A stretch of DNA of 64,000 nt from Cytophagales bacterium (GCA_013298215.1 JAAFKE010000006.1:35285-99284), one strand, 5' to 3'. Numbered from the stretch's first letter, positions 41,293-51,557 are shown. The notes: generated by a model from the sequence alone, not told the origin. Numbers and translations: made by a program.

Positions 41293-42015
41293 TTATTCAA
41301 TAAATCCGTAGCGTTTTTTGGCTTTTTCGCGGGCCAGCGCGTTGAAATGCCACCACTCCGACGTGATGGAGTCGTAGCCTGCCGTCTTCATGGCCCGCCG
41401 CAACAGCAGTCGGTTGTTCACCTGTTTTTGGGTGAGCTTGCCCGTTTTTAGCATTTCGGTTTCTTTTGTTGGGTAGGCCAGCAGGCCATTGTAGTCGAAG
41501 GGCGTGCCCATGTCGAGTGCCTGGCCGGCGGCATCGGCAATGGTCAAATCTACGGCACAACCAAAATTATGGACTGACCCCAGCGCGGGATCGGCCACAA
41601 AGTCCTCGCGTTTTTTGGGTGGAATGTGGCTCATATAATCCCAAAAAAGCTGCGTCACAGTGCGCGGGCGGGCGGCATCGTACACCAGCAAGTGCAGCTC
41701 GGGATTGCTTTTTTTCAACTCACGGTTGGCCCGCGCCAGCTTTTGGGCGGCCATTGGTTGCAAGTACGCCCGTTGCAGGTCGCCGTACACGTCGCGTTTC
41801 AAAAAATTATCGGTGGTACTATATTTAAGATCGACTTCAATATCGGCGTCAATTGTCTGAATATCAACCAGTCCACGCGCAATGAGCTTTTGTTCCAATA
41901 CCCCAATTTTAGGCGAGAAACTTGACCTTTGAACCTGACCGTGTGCATTATGAAACCAAAAAATGCAGAGTGGCAACAAAGCGGCCACTGCTACAGTATT
42001 TTTGATGTTCTTCAT
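41293..42015 (-). CDS. D-alanyl-D-alanine dipeptidase (M15 family, VanX/DdpX-like)
   Basis: 240 residues from the ATG at 42015, with a signal peptide (TVAVAALLPLCIFWFHNAHG). The zinc-site residues of M15D enzymes are visible: SVHNFGCAVDLTI (H-x6-D) and SEWWHFN (E-x-x-H). The substrate-binding Arg is in YDAARPRTV. It cleaves D-Ala-D-Ala in the periplasm, for cell-wall dipeptide recycling. A longer reading to 42132 would run antiparallel-free through tpiA in another frame and lacks the signal; the ATGA overlap with tpiA supports 42015. Confidence 0.92.
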   Translation of the reverse strand: MKNIKNTVAVAALLPLCIFWFHNAHGQVQRSSFSPKIGVLEQKLIARGLVDIQTIDADIEVDLKYSTTDNFLKRDVYGDLQRAYLQPMAAQKLARANRELKKSNPELHLLVYDAARPRTVTQLFWDYMSHIPPKKREDFVADPALGSVHNFGCAVDLTIADAAGQALDMGTPFDYNGLLAYPTKETEMLKTGKLTQKQVNNRLLLRRAMKTAGYDSITSEWWHFNALAREKAKKRYGFIE

Positions 42016-42779
42016 GCAACCATGGCTTTTATGATGTTGGCAAACTCGCGCGATTTGAGCGACGCGCCGCCAATCAGCCCGCCGTCCACGTCGGGACAGG
42101 CAAAGAGCTCGGCGGCATTTTTTTCGTTGCAACTCCCGCCGTACAAAATCGTCGCGTTGTCGGCGGTGTCCTCACCGTATTTGGCCGCAATGTGCTGGCG
42201 CAGCACCGCGTGCATTTCTTGGGCTTGGGCCGAGCTGGCCGTCAGCCCCGTTCCGATGGCCCAGATGGGTTCGTAGGCAAACACGATCTTTCCAAAATCT
42301 TGGGGCGATAGATGGAAAGTGCTTTCAGTGATTTGGTTGGTCACAAAATCAAAATGGTCGTTGGCTTGGCGTTGTTGGAGCGACTCGCCGCAGCAAAAAA
42401 TGGGGATAATTCCGTTGGCCAAGGCCATATCTATTTTTTGAGCCAACTGCGCGTTGGTTTCGTGAAAATACTGCCGACGCTCGCTGTGGCCAACCAGCAC
42501 GTAGGGCACGTCCATGGACGCAAGCATGGGAGCCGAAATCTCGCCAGTGAAAGCCCCCGCCGCCAAATTATGGCAGTTTTGCGCGCCCAGGGCCACGTTC
42601 GGTGCCAGGTTGGTAAACTTTTGCAATATCGGCAAGTACAACGCTGGCACACACAGCACCACGCCCACGTTGCCACGCACTTCGTCGTTCACCATGTTTA
42701 CTACTTCAGATGCCAGCGCGAGTGCCTCGGCTTGGGTCTTGTTCATTTTCCAATTTCCGGCAACAATTTTCTTGCGCAT
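42012..42779 (-). CDS. tpiA: Triosephosphate isomerase
   Basis: 255 residues. It interconverts dihydroxyacetone phosphate and glyceraldehyde-3-phosphate. Signature residues: GNWKMNKT near the N-terminus (Asn, Lys), VGHSERRQYF (catalytic His), FAYEPIWAIGTG (catalytic Glu) and a C-terminal DGGLIGGASLKS phosphate loop. First gene of tpiA-M15 peptidase-hisIE-holin-like, with an ATGA overlap to the next gene. Confidence 0.98.
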   Translation of the reverse strand: MRKKIVAGNWKMNKTQAEALALASEVVNMVNDEVRGNVGVVLCVPALYLPILQKFTNLAPNVALGAQNCHNLAAGAFTGEISAPMLASMDVPYVLVGHSERRQYFHETNAQLAQKIDMALANGIIPIFCCGESLQQRQANDHFDFVTNQITESTFHLSPQDFGKIVFAYEPIWAIGTGLTASSAQAQEMHAVLRQHIAAKYGEDTADNATILYGGSCNEKNAAELFACPDVDGGLIGGASLKSREFANIIKAMVA

Positions 42780-42944
42780 CGTACATTAAATATTAGCAGT
42801 GAAAGTCTCGTTTTGTGAATACAAGCGTAAAAATCGGTTTTCTACGGGTATCACCCAAACAATTCGTTCACTTTGGCAATTATTAATCTCAAATTAGTGT
42901 TTTAAAAGGGAATTTTACAATTTGTGGTAAAAATTGCGATTAAA

Positions 42945-44216
42945 ATGATGAAACATTTGGCGGTTAAAATACTAATTGGAATGGGTGTTTGGGGTGTATT
43001 TTCCCCAGATACCTCTGCCCAGATTAGCAAAAAGAACGCCGAGAAATTTGGTTTTTTTTTAGAAGGAAACCGCCGTTTTACGAAAATTCCGTTCCAGCTG
43101 CACGCCAATCTGATTGTTGTGCCCATTAAAATAAATAACTCCGACACCCTCCGCTTCATTTTAGATACTGGCGTTAGCACAACCATCGTAACCGACCCCG
43201 CCGCCGTGCAGAAACAAAACCTGCACTTTACCCGCCAAGTGAAACTCGCGGGCGCGGGCGAAGGAACTCCGATAACGGCCTCGGTGGCTATCGGCAACAC
43301 CATCAGAATGGGCGTGATGCGCGCCAATTTTCAGAATATTGTGGTGCTAAACGAAGATGCCCTCAAACTCTCGGAGTACGTGGGCGTGCCGATTCACGGC
43401 ATTTTTGGGTACGATATTTTCAATAATTTTGTGGTTACGATCGACTTTGGCGAGCGAAATATTTACCTTTTTGAGCCAGGCTCCTACAAATACCGCAAAT
43501 GGAAAGGCGACAAATACCCGATCAGCGTCGAAGAAACTAAACCCTACGTGGCCATGCTGGCGGTGGTTGATAAGGGCCGAGAAACACCCATCAAAGTGCT
43601 CATAGACACGGGCGCTGGCCACGCACTTTTGCTGGATCGGTCGGCGGTGGATGCCGTAAAAATACCCGAAAAACAACTCAAAGCGCAACTCGGACGCGGC
43701 CTGAACGGTGTGATAAACGGAAGCCTGGGGCGGATAGAAAAGATAAAATTTGGCCGCCACGAACTCCGAGACGTACTCACGTCGTTTCCCGACAGTCTGT
43801 CGTTTGGCATGAAAGTGTCGCCCATCAACGAGCGGCAGGGCAACATTGGCTGCGAATTGTTGCGCAGGTTCAGGGTCACTTTCAACTACAACGAACGCTA
43901 CTTGGTGCTGAAACCCATCCGACAAACGCTCAAAGAAACCTTTGAACACGACATGAGTGGCGTGGAACTGCGGGCGCGGGGCATCGACCTGCGCGAGTAT
44001 GTGATAGACAACGTCATGGGCGACTCGCCCGCCAGCCGCGCGGGTTTGCAGAAAGACGATGTGATCGTTTACATCAACAACCAGCAAGCCAACGAACTCA
44101 ATATTAGCCAAATCTATAAAATGCTCCAACGCAAAGAGGGCGACGAAATACTGCTGCTGCTGCGCCGCGAGGGGAGCGTTTTTTTTACTAAATTTCAGCT
44201 CAAGCGCATGATCTGA
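42945..44216 (+). CDS. Bilobed retropepsin-like aspartyl protease with C-terminal PDZ domain
   Basis: About 423 residues. The ATG at 42945 or 42948 yields MKHLAVKILIGMGVWGVFSP and an exported protein; a GTG at 42924 is less likely. Two catalytic motifs, FILDTGVSTT and VLIDTGAGHALLLD, form one active site of an aspartyl protease. A PDZ domain (about 335-415; DSPASRAGLQKDDVIVYINN) follows. This architecture is common in Bacteroidota; the targets are unknown, probably periplasmic or surface proteins. Divergent from tpiA. Confidence 0.87.
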   Translation: MMKHLAVKILIGMGVWGVFSPDTSAQISKKNAEKFGFFLEGNRRFTKIPFQLHANLIVVPIKINNSDTLRFILDTGVSTTIVTDPAAVQKQNLHFTRQVKLAGAGEGTPITASVAIGNTIRMGVMRANFQNIVVLNEDALKLSEYVGVPIHGIFGYDIFNNFVVTIDFGERNIYLFEPGSYKYRKWKGDKYPISVEETKPYVAMLAVVDKGRETPIKVLIDTGAGHALLLDRSAVDAVKIPEKQLKAQLGRGLNGVINGSLGRIEKIKFGRHELRDVLTSFPDSLSFGMKVSPINERQGNIGCELLRRFRVTFNYNERYLVLKPIRQTLKETFEHDMSGVELRARGIDLREYVIDNVMGDSPASRAGLQKDDVIVYINNQQANELNISQIYKMLQRKEGDEILLLLRREGSVFFTKFQLKRMI

Positions 44217-44279
44217 CCCGCCGCAGATTGCTCCGTAGCACTTATTGCCGTACTTTTACGGCCAAAGAACCCCACAAAA

Positions 44280-45071
44280 GTGAGTCCTACGTTTTCGGTT
44301 ATTATTGCTTATTACAAAAACCTGCCCAATCTCGAAGTTATTCTGCTGGGTTTGGAACGGCAGACTTTCAGGTCTTTTGAGGTGATTGTTTCGGAAGACG
44401 ACGACGACGCGGCTACCCGCACATTTGTGCAAAACTACCAAAACAAGGGTACTTTGCGCATCAAACACGTTTGGCAGGCCGACCTTGGTTTTCGCAAAAA
44501 CCGCGCCCTGAACCAGTCACTCAGGGTTTCGAGCGGCGAAATTATTGCGTTCTTAGACGGCGACTGCGTGCCGCACCCGTGTTTTTTGGAGCAATATGCC
44601 CACTTAGTGACCAAAAATGTGGCCTGCTTTGGCCGCCGGGTGTTTTTGAACAAAACTTTCAGCCAGCAACTCCTGCAAACCAAAGACGTAGGTAAACTTA
44701 GGCTCTCGAACTTGGTTTTCAACACCGACGAGGGGCTCAAATACGGGGTATATTTACCCTACGCGTGGGCAAACACCCGCCCGCGAACGGGCATTTACGG
44801 CTGCAATTGGGCAATTCTGAAAACTCATTTGGTGGCCATAAACGGCTTCGACGAAGACTACGTGCTGGCGGGTGTGGGCGAGGATGCCGACGTAGAGTGG
44901 CGTTTGGCCAAAATTGGCGTGCGCCTGCGCTCCGTCCGAAACAAAGCCATCGTTTATCATCTATACCACAAACCCAATTATAGCGAGGCCGAAGTGGATA
45001 TAAACTGGGCGCTGTACCGACAAAAACTGGCCGTCGGCCAGTTTTTGTGCGCCAATGGGCTTGTGAAGTAA
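44280..45071 (+). CDS. Family 2 glycosyltransferase
   Basis: 263 residues. GT-A fold: FSVIIAYYKNLPNLEVILLG, then EVIVSEDDDDAATRTF and the metal-binding IIAFLDGDCVPHPCFLEQYA (DxD). A galactosyltransferase-like C-terminal part carries GCNWAILKTHLVAINGFDED and GEDADVEWRLAKIGVRLRSV. The start codon is GTG at 44280. It transfers a sugar to a polysaccharide or lipid acceptor; the flippase gene 165 bp downstream suggests a surface glycan. Confidence 0.88.
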   Translation: MSPTFSVIIAYYKNLPNLEVILLGLERQTFRSFEVIVSEDDDDAATRTFVQNYQNKGTLRIKHVWQADLGFRKNRALNQSLRVSSGEIIAFLDGDCVPHPCFLEQYAHLVTKNVACFGRRVFLNKTFSQQLLQTKDVGKLRLSNLVFNTDEGLKYGVYLPYAWANTRPRTGIYGCNWAILKTHLVAINGFDEDYVLAGVGEDADVEWRLAKIGVRLRSVRNKAIVYHLYHKPNYSEAEVDINWALYRQKLAVGQFLCANGLVK

Positions 45072-45236
45072 TAATTTTGAATTTTGAATGATTGAATAAG
45101 TATCTATCAGTTAAATGGTTACGAAATAAAGAATGGCGATTATTTAGTTACGCTTACTTAGAACAGGGGAATAAACTTTGTATCGTACACCCGCAAACAA
45201 CATAAAAAAGCCACCGCACAAAGCACCAGTAAACAG

Positions 45237-46754
45237 ATGAGTGTTCTCAAAAAATTGGCCAGCGAAACGGCCCTCTACGGCGTGAGCAGCATTGTTGGGC
45301 GGTTCATAAACTACCTATTAGTGCCGTTGCACACCTACGTTTTTGGCAAACCCAGCGACCTGGGCCCCACCGTAGATTTGTTTGCATTTGTGGCCGTGAT
45401 GAACATCGTTTATACCTTTGGCATGGAAACGGGCTTTTTTAGGTACGCCACCCGCACTGGCGACCTAAAAAAGTACTATAATCTCACGCTCACTGCCGTT
45501 TTGGGCTTCGGCGTGGTGCTGTCGGCGTTGGTTGTTTTGCTGGCCCCAAACATTGTGCAGTGGCTCAACTACCCTGGCAAAGCGCACATTATTTACTGGT
45601 TGGCCGCTATTATGTTCATAGACGCGGTGGTGGCTATTCCCTTTGCGCGGTTGCGGCTCGAGCGCAAGGCCAAACGGTTTGTAGGCATCAAGCTCATTAA
45701 TATTTTTGCGGGAATAGCCCTCAACGTTTTCTTTTTGGTTTTTTGCCGGGGCATCAGCGACGGGCTCTTTTTGCGCAACCTACAACCATTCGTCGGCCTG
45801 TTTTTTAACCCCAACTGGACGGTGGAGTACATCTTTTTGGCCAACCTAATTGCCAACTCACTGTTTTTGTTTTTGATGCGTGACCTGTTTCGGGATTTTA
45901 GTTTTAGTTTCGACAAGCCGCTGTTTGTGGAGCTCTGGCGGTATTCGTATCCGATTATGATTTTGGGCTTAATCGGCATGATAAACACCATGACCGACCG
46001 AATGTTTCTAAAATTTTTACTTCCCGAGGGTTTTTACGCCAACCGCTCCGCCGCCGACGCGCTCAGTATTTACGGCCAATGCTATAAAATTTCGATGCTC
46101 GTCATGCTGGCCATCCAGTCGTTCAAGTTTGCCGCCGACCCGTTTTTTTTCTCCAACGCCGAAGACAAAAACGCCCCCAACCTGCTGGCACTCGTCCAAA
46201 AGTGGTTCATTGTGGTGTGCGTGGTTTTGTGGGTAGTTTTGAGCCTCAACAACGACTTGATCGGCGTGCTTTTTTTGAGAAAAGCCATCTACCGCGAGGG
46301 GCTGGCGGTGGTGCCACTGCTCTCTATGGCGCACCTGTTCATAGGTATTTACTACAACCTTGCGTTTTGGTTTAAGCTCTCCGACCGCACCAATTTTGGC
46401 ACGCTCATCTCGGGCATCGGGGCGGTCATTACCATCGTTCTCAACGTTGTGCTCATCCCGCGCTTTGGCTACGTGGGTTGCGCGTGGGCCTTTTTGGTGT
46501 CGAGCGTGGTGATGTGCGTGGTTTGCTACCTTTTGGGCCAGCGGCACTACCCCGTGCCGTACCACCTGTGGTCGGCGGCGGGCTACATTGGCAGTGCCGC
46601 TGTGCTTATTTACCTCAATTCTTTCATCAAAATTTCTAATCTGTGGGTGGCCGTGCCGTTTCACGGCGCACTTTGTTTGCTGTTTTTGGTCGGCATTGTG
46701 CTGGTAGAAGGCCGTGAGCTGGGCTTGGGGCGTTTGCTGAGAAAACTACCGTGA
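45237..46754 (+). CDS. Polysaccharide flippase (Wzx-like, MOP superfamily)
   Basis: 505 residues with about 12-14 hydrophobic helices. The N-terminus SETALYGVSSIVGRFINYLL, the central YSYPIMILGLIGMINTMTDR (Pro in a helix) and a C-terminal YVGCAWAFLVSSVVMCVVCY match Wzx/oligosaccharide flippases. It translocates lipid-linked sugars across the inner membrane. A glycosyltransferase gene lies just before it; no polymerase gene is present here. Confidence 0.9.
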   Translation: MSVLKKLASETALYGVSSIVGRFINYLLVPLHTYVFGKPSDLGPTVDLFAFVAVMNIVYTFGMETGFFRYATRTGDLKKYYNLTLTAVLGFGVVLSALVVLLAPNIVQWLNYPGKAHIIYWLAAIMFIDAVVAIPFARLRLERKAKRFVGIKLINIFAGIALNVFFLVFCRGISDGLFLRNLQPFVGLFFNPNWTVEYIFLANLIANSLFLFLMRDLFRDFSFSFDKPLFVELWRYSYPIMILGLIGMINTMTDRMFLKFLLPEGFYANRSAADALSIYGQCYKISMLVMLAIQSFKFAADPFFFSNAEDKNAPNLLALVQKWFIVVCVVLWVVLSLNNDLIGVLFLRKAIYREGLAVVPLLSMAHLFIGIYYNLAFWFKLSDRTNFGTLISGIGAVITIVLNVVLIPRFGYVGCAWAFLVSSVVMCVVCYLLGQRHYPVPYHLWSAAGYIGSAAVLIYLNSFIKISNLWVAVPFHGALCLLFLVGIVLVEGRELGLGRLLRKLP

Positions 46755-46759
46755 GGTGT

Positions 46760-47824
46760 TTATTCAATTTCAATCACCACGTCGCGGGTGAGCGGGTGCG
46801 CCACGCAGGTCAGAATGTAGCCCGCCTTCATTTCTGAGTCGGTGAGGCCATCTTCCTCGTCCAACTTTATTTTTCCCGACGTGCATTTGGCCAAACAAGC
46901 CGTACACATACCCGCCTGGCAAGAGTACGGCAGGTCGATATCGAGATCGAGGGCCGCTTCCAGGATTGTTTGGTGCGGAGCCACGTCAAATTTATACTCG
47001 CTACCTTCGTATAGTACAGTTATTTCTTGGGTTTTTAGGCTACCGTCGTCGTCGTCCGTTACGTCTCCCGCAGCGGCGGCGGCGCTCACAAAGCTCTCCG
47101 TCATCACGTGGTCGGCGGGTGCGTTCAAGATGGCCAGCGCGCGCTTTGCCTCGTCCATAAGGCCTTCGGGGCCGCAAATATAAAAAGTAGCCGCTTGGGC
47201 ATCGAACCGCTCGGTGGCCTCCAATATTCGGAGTATGTGCGTTTTGTTGAGCCGCCCGCTTATTCCATCCCAACCGCCCTGGGGCTGGCTGAGGGCGTGG
47301 TGTACGTCGAAACGGCTACCGTATTTTTGTTGGAGCAGTTCGAGTTGAGCCTTAAAAATAATAGTGTCTTCATTGCGGCTGCCGTACAAGAGTGTCACGC
47401 GGCTTTCGGGTTCTACCATCAGCACCGACTTGGCGATCGACATCAGGGGCGTTATGCCGCTACCAGCCCCCATCAGCACCACGTGGCGCGTCTGGGTGTC
47501 GTCGGGGGTGAGCGTAAACCTGCCCATGGGAGCCATGGTTTCCATAAAATCGCCTTCTTTGACGTGGTCGTTGAGCCAATTAGAAACCAAGCCACCAGGC
47601 ACACGCTTAACTGTAACGGCGGGCGACACATCGACGTGCGGCGAACTTGACATTGAGTAGGACCGACGCACTTTCTGGCCGTCGATCACTGGCATAAGCG
47701 TTAGAAACTGGCCAGGCTCGTATTTTATCATTTCCGAGAGCGGATGCCAAAAATGAATCGTGACGGTATCGGGCGTTTCTCGAACTACTTCTTTAACTTT
47801 TAGGTGATAGTATTTGACTGACAT
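46760..47824 (-). CDS. NAD(P)H:ferredoxin-type oxidoreductase with 2Fe-2S domain (PaaE/Hmp-like)
   Basis: 354 residues in three parts: an FAD domain (KVRRSYSMSSSPHVD, about 1-105), an NAD(P)-binding domain (VVLMGAGSGITPLMSIAKSV and ICGPEGLMDEAKRAL) and a C-terminal plant-type 2Fe-2S ferredoxin domain (DLPYSCQAGMCTACLAKCTS and ILTCVAHPL). It passes electrons from NAD(P)H to a monooxygenase or other acceptor; no oxygenase gene is adjacent, so the partner is unknown. Divergent from the gene at 48312. Confidence 0.9.
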   Translation of the reverse strand: MSVKYYHLKVKEVVRETPDTVTIHFWHPLSEMIKYEPGQFLTLMPVIDGQKVRRSYSMSSSPHVDVSPAVTVKRVPGGLVSNWLNDHVKEGDFMETMAPMGRFTLTPDDTQTRHVVLMGAGSGITPLMSIAKSVLMVEPESRVTLLYGSRNEDTIIFKAQLELLQQKYGSRFDVHHALSQPQGGWDGISGRLNKTHILRILEATERFDAQAATFYICGPEGLMDEAKRALAILNAPADHVMTESFVSAAAAAGDVTDDDDGSLKTQEITVLYEGSEYKFDVAPHQTILEAALDLDIDLPYSCQAGMCTACLAKCTSGKIKLDEEDGLTDSEMKAGYILTCVAHPLTRDVVIEIE

Positions 47825-48311
47825 TGTTCAACAGAATGATCTAAATTTAATTTCTACACTGATAACCATTTGCGGCCCGATCTGGTTTACAAAAGGTTGC
47901 TTGCGGTCGGTTATTTTGAGAATTAAGTATCGGTTGTGGTTTTCAGGTTGCCAAAAGTCAAGTCCGTAAAGTATATTTTTCGATAGGAAATAATTCCACA
48001 ATCATTATGCCAAAATAAAAATATCATTTTATTTTGGCACTTTTAGCAGAACAGAAAGCACTAAACCACTGACTAACAATTATTTAACTACCAAATTATT
48101 AAATAAAAATATCTGTAGGCACACATACAAAATAAGTAGCATAGTTTTTGCCCTATTGTATGCTTAGAAAGGTATATTATTCAGCAGATTTGGTATTGTT
48201 GCGGCCGTTATCATCTCCCAAAAACGCGGGTTCTTATCTAACAATATACGTGTATAATTTCATTAAAAACCATTAAATTGCCCATTCTTAAACTTTATAC
48301 TGATTGTGTAT
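47825..48311. other. Divergent intergenic region between reductase and T9SS protein genes
   Basis: 487 bp, AT-rich, without a coding ORF. It contains a perfect 13-bp inverted repeat (separate entry). I see no clean TTTG/TAnnTTTG promoter for either gene. Confidence 0.5.
48008..48039. repeat. Perfect 13-bp inverted repeat in a divergent promoter region
   Basis: TGCCAAAATAAAA, a 6-nt loop, then TTTTATTTTGGCA. The genes on both sides run away from it, so termination is not needed here. A regulator-binding site or an RNA hairpin is more likely. Regulator unknown. Confidence 0.55.
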
Positions 48312-51300
48312 ATGAGAAAGTGTTTTACCCCGCTTTCGATTCTTTATCTATGTTTTTGTATTACCATATCGAACATCGGAAGAGCTGAAAATCCTAAAAA
48401 AATCACCCGTTTTGCCCCAAAAATCCTTACCCCGCCCGACGACGACAAGCGTTACTTAGCACTCCAACTCCTAAACTATGGTGGCGACGAATTCTTTGGC
48501 CTCGAGGACATTCGAAAGGCTGCCGCATATGGTTGTAATTCGCTGCAACTGAGCATAGCCTGGGACCAAGTCTATGTGAGCTCCAGCAGCCCCGCTTTCT
48601 GGAACAAGTACGACAACCAGATTCGGCAGGCACTGGCTTTAAACATGAAAATTGCCATTCGAATCATGGTGGGACGCGATGTGGCACAGACGGAAGGATT
48701 TTGGAAACCCGAAGATGCCATCAGAGACGGCCTCGGACGCGTGGCACGCTACAATGCACAAACCTATTTTAGTCTCGCTCACCAGCCGTCCATCGACCGC
48801 GCTAAGGGTTTTGTGCGGGAAGTTGTGCAACGATACGCCTACCTAAGAGAACAAAACAACCTCATTTGCGTGTCGGTAGTACATACTTCTGAGCAAGAAT
48901 CTGGCCATGGTAGCGCAAATTACAACTCCGAAAATAAGTTGGTCAAGACCGTTTTTGACTACTCTGAGCCAAACAAAGCTGGTTTCAGAAGTTGGCTTTT
49001 CAACAAATACGCTGGTAATATTAAGAGTCTAAACAAAAGTTGGTCGAGCGACTACTCGCGCTTCGACGACATTCAGCCGCCCTACAACAACGGCGAAATT
49101 GAGAATAGTTTTGCTTTTGTGGCGGGCCGCGACTGGTACGTTTACCAACACAGCAAATTGAAATCTTATACCGACCAAATGATCGACAACATCAAGTCGA
49201 TCGATTCTAACATTAGGGTCATAAACGAATACGGTTCGGTGTGGGACAATGCCAGCCAGGTTAGAATATCGTTGGGATTCAAGAACTTAGCCCAAAAAGC
49301 CGATGGTGTTAAAATCAACAACTCCTATAATTATCCGCACCGTTTTTCTACTGATATTGTACGGAGCAACATTGGGCCTGGTAAATGGGTGGGCAGCGAG
49401 GTTTTTTATAACGACCAGGGGCAAGCCCAAATGAGTGATTATTACGACCAGATCAACCAACAATTTGAACACGGAGCCAAGCTGATTACGTTTGTTTTCG
49501 GCGGGGGAGTGCCTCAGATAGAGTCTGCCAAGAATGTGCTGCTGGATATGTCCAAGAAATGGCTCACTGTTCCTTTCAAGCCCATCAGCACCTCCAGCAC
49601 AGTTAGTTACAAAATGTCCGAATTAGTTTTCAAGAACTACGTACACTCGGGCGTTTATGGCCGCTGGAAAGACGCTTACGACAACGACCAAAAACCCGTC
49701 GAAATAAAACTAATTGAAGATTGGCTCGGCGAGGAGGGCAACTTGCCTCCGCGGCTAAATCGGGTTATTGACCCCCAAAGTGCGACGCTAAAAAGAGTCT
49801 ATTCGCTGCAAATATCAGACGAAACATTCTCGGACGATGGCGTGATCGTGTCTTACCGCGTGTCGGGGCTGCCCGAGGGACTGTCGTATAACAACAAAAA
49901 AATATCGGGCCGCCCCACCCAAACGGGCGAGTTTACAATTCGGGTAGAGGGGGTGGACGATTTTGGCGCAACGGCAACCACCGAGTTTAGATTGACCGTG
50001 AAACGCCCAACCCAGGGACGGATACAACCGAGTCTGTACCGTTCGGGCGATTTTAGGACGCGGCAGTTTATCCAAAACCTAAACAACAACGACATCCTGT
50101 ACGCCAACTTAATGCCCTTCGATGTGAATATTTTTGCCGACGTGCAAGACGACACCGATGTACGGCTGGTGGTTTTCGACCTGAGCGGCCAAGTTGAGCA
50201 GCGATCGCTCGAAACCCAAGCACCTTTCGCGCTTTGGGGCGACAACAGCGGGCGCACACTCGCACCTGGCGACTACAAGTTGGATATAACCGCCTACGCC
50301 ACCGACCAAGAATCGGACGACATAATAGCGACCCAGACGCTTTCTTTTAAAGTGTTGGCAAAAAAAACCAACCAACTACCCGTACTCCAAAACAAGATTT
50401 TAGACCAAAAAACAACCGTAGGACGGGCATTTAGTTTCTTGATTCCCAGCAATACTTTTACTGATCCCGACGGACAAATAAAAAGCATCAGCGTGGTCAA
50501 TTTACCCGCTGGAATGCGCCTTTCGGGCACTCAGATCAGTGGCACTCCCACCCGAGTAGGTAGTACAATCGTGCGGGTAACGGCAACCGACGACGACAAT
50601 GCCAGCATCGAAACCCAGTTTACAATCACCGTACAAGAATCGATTCAGGCGCCAGTGGTCGTAAAACCCATCGAAGACCAGGTGGCCATATTAGGTCAGC
50701 TCTTCGATTTCACGATCCCAGAAGGCACCTTTACAGACTCTGACGGACAGATAGTAAAAATCCAGGTCGCGGGTCTGCCACCAGGGATACGCTCGGTATT
50801 TTACAGGATCGTGGGCGTGCCAACGCAAGAGGGTAGTTATGTGGTTCGGGTGCGGGTGTTTGATAACCAGGGGATTCCTGCCGAGGCATCCTTCAAAATT
50901 AGGGTGATGAAGTCAGAGATGGACTTTGATCTGCTGAGGGCTGGTAACGCCAACGAGCGCGGCTATTTGGGAACCATTTTTATGAATAGCAAACTGTTCA
51001 GGAAGTCACTGCCAGCGCGGATAAATATTTATTCGTCGAGCAACAAGCAGATAGACCGCGTGGTGTTTGATATGACTGGGCCTGTGAACCAAAAATTTGA
51101 AGACAACGCCTACCCATTCGGAGTGTTTGGTGACAGCGGCGGCTTTGAACCCAAAGCAGGAGCGTACCAAATCATTGCTACTGCCTACTTTAAGGGTGTG
51201 GTCGTAGAAGCTGGATTTGTGCGGTTCGAAATTGTGGACAGCGGGAACATACCCACCAGGTTTGGTGCCAGTACTGAAACCCCCGAAACACCACTGTCGA

Positions 51301-51557
51301 GCTGGGAGGTGTACCCAAACCCTTTCCAAGACTTCGTGAATGTAAATCTCCCAGTTGAAGTAAGTACAAAAAAACTAATTTGTCATCTCATAAACCCCAT
51401 GGGGCAACAAACGGCAATTCCGGCCAACCTCATGTCCATCAACGGACAGGTACTCACGGTGGCGTTGCATCCACTCGGCCTAAAAACTGGTGTATACTTC
51501 CTGAAAGTCGATGACCAAGAGGAAACGTATAAATTGTTAAAAATAAAAAAAGAGTGA
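48312..51557 (+). CDS. Secreted glycosidase-like protein with putative-Ig domains and T9SS sorting domain
   Basis: About 1081 residues from the ATG at 48312, with a signal (LSILYLCFCITISNIGRAE). The N-terminal about 430 residues look like a TIM-barrel hydrolase (GH42/GH5-like): YGCNSLQLSIAWDQVYVSSS, VVHTSEQESGHGS and RVINEYGSVWD carry candidate catalytic Glu. Three putative-Ig (He_PIG/cadherin-like) modules follow, around LPEGLSYNNKKISGRPTQTG, LPAGMRLSGTQISGTPTRVG and LPPGIRSVFYRIVGVPTQEG. The last about 80 residues are a type A T9SS sorting domain (SSWEVYPNPFQDFVNV, YFLKVDDQEETYKLLKIKKE). A paralogue follows at 51653. Glycosidase activity is inference. Confidence 0.8.
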   Translation: MRKCFTPLSILYLCFCITISNIGRAENPKKITRFAPKILTPPDDDKRYLALQLLNYGGDEFFGLEDIRKAAAYGCNSLQLSIAWDQVYVSSSSPAFWNKYDNQIRQALALNMKIAIRIMVGRDVAQTEGFWKPEDAIRDGLGRVARYNAQTYFSLAHQPSIDRAKGFVREVVQRYAYLREQNNLICVSVVHTSEQESGHGSANYNSENKLVKTVFDYSEPNKAGFRSWLFNKYAGNIKSLNKSWSSDYSRFDDIQPPYNNGEIENSFAFVAGRDWYVYQHSKLKSYTDQMIDNIKSIDSNIRVINEYGSVWDNASQVRISLGFKNLAQKADGVKINNSYNYPHRFSTDIVRSNIGPGKWVGSEVFYNDQGQAQMSDYYDQINQQFEHGAKLITFVFGGGVPQIESAKNVLLDMSKKWLTVPFKPISTSSTVSYKMSELVFKNYVHSGVYGRWKDAYDNDQKPVEIKLIEDWLGEEGNLPPRLNRVIDPQSATLKRVYSLQISDETFSDDGVIVSYRVSGLPEGLSYNNKKISGRPTQTGEFTIRVEGVDDFGATATTEFRLTVKRPTQGRIQPSLYRSGDFRTRQFIQNLNNNDILYANLMPFDVNIFADVQDDTDVRLVVFDLSGQVEQRSLETQAPFALWGDNSGRTLAPGDYKLDITAYATDQESDDIIATQTLSFKVLAKKTNQLPVLQNKILDQKTTVGRAFSFLIPSNTFTDPDGQIKSISVVNLPAGMRLSGTQISGTPTRVGSTIVRVTATDDDNASIETQFTITVQESIQAPVVVKPIEDQVAILGQLFDFTIPEGTFTDSDGQIVKIQVAGLPPGIRSVFYRIVGVPTQEGSYVVRVRVFDNQGIPAEASFKIRVMKSEMDFDLLRAGNANERGYLGTIFMNSKLFRKSLPARINIYSSSNKQIDRVVFDMTGPVNQKFEDNAYPFGVFGDSGGFEPKAGAYQIIATAYFKGVVVEAGFVRFEIVDSGNIPTRFGASTETPETPLSSWEVYPNPFQDFVNVNLPVEVSTKKLICHLINPMGQQTAIPANLMSINGQVLTVALHPLGLKTGVYFLKVDDQEETYKLLKIKKE

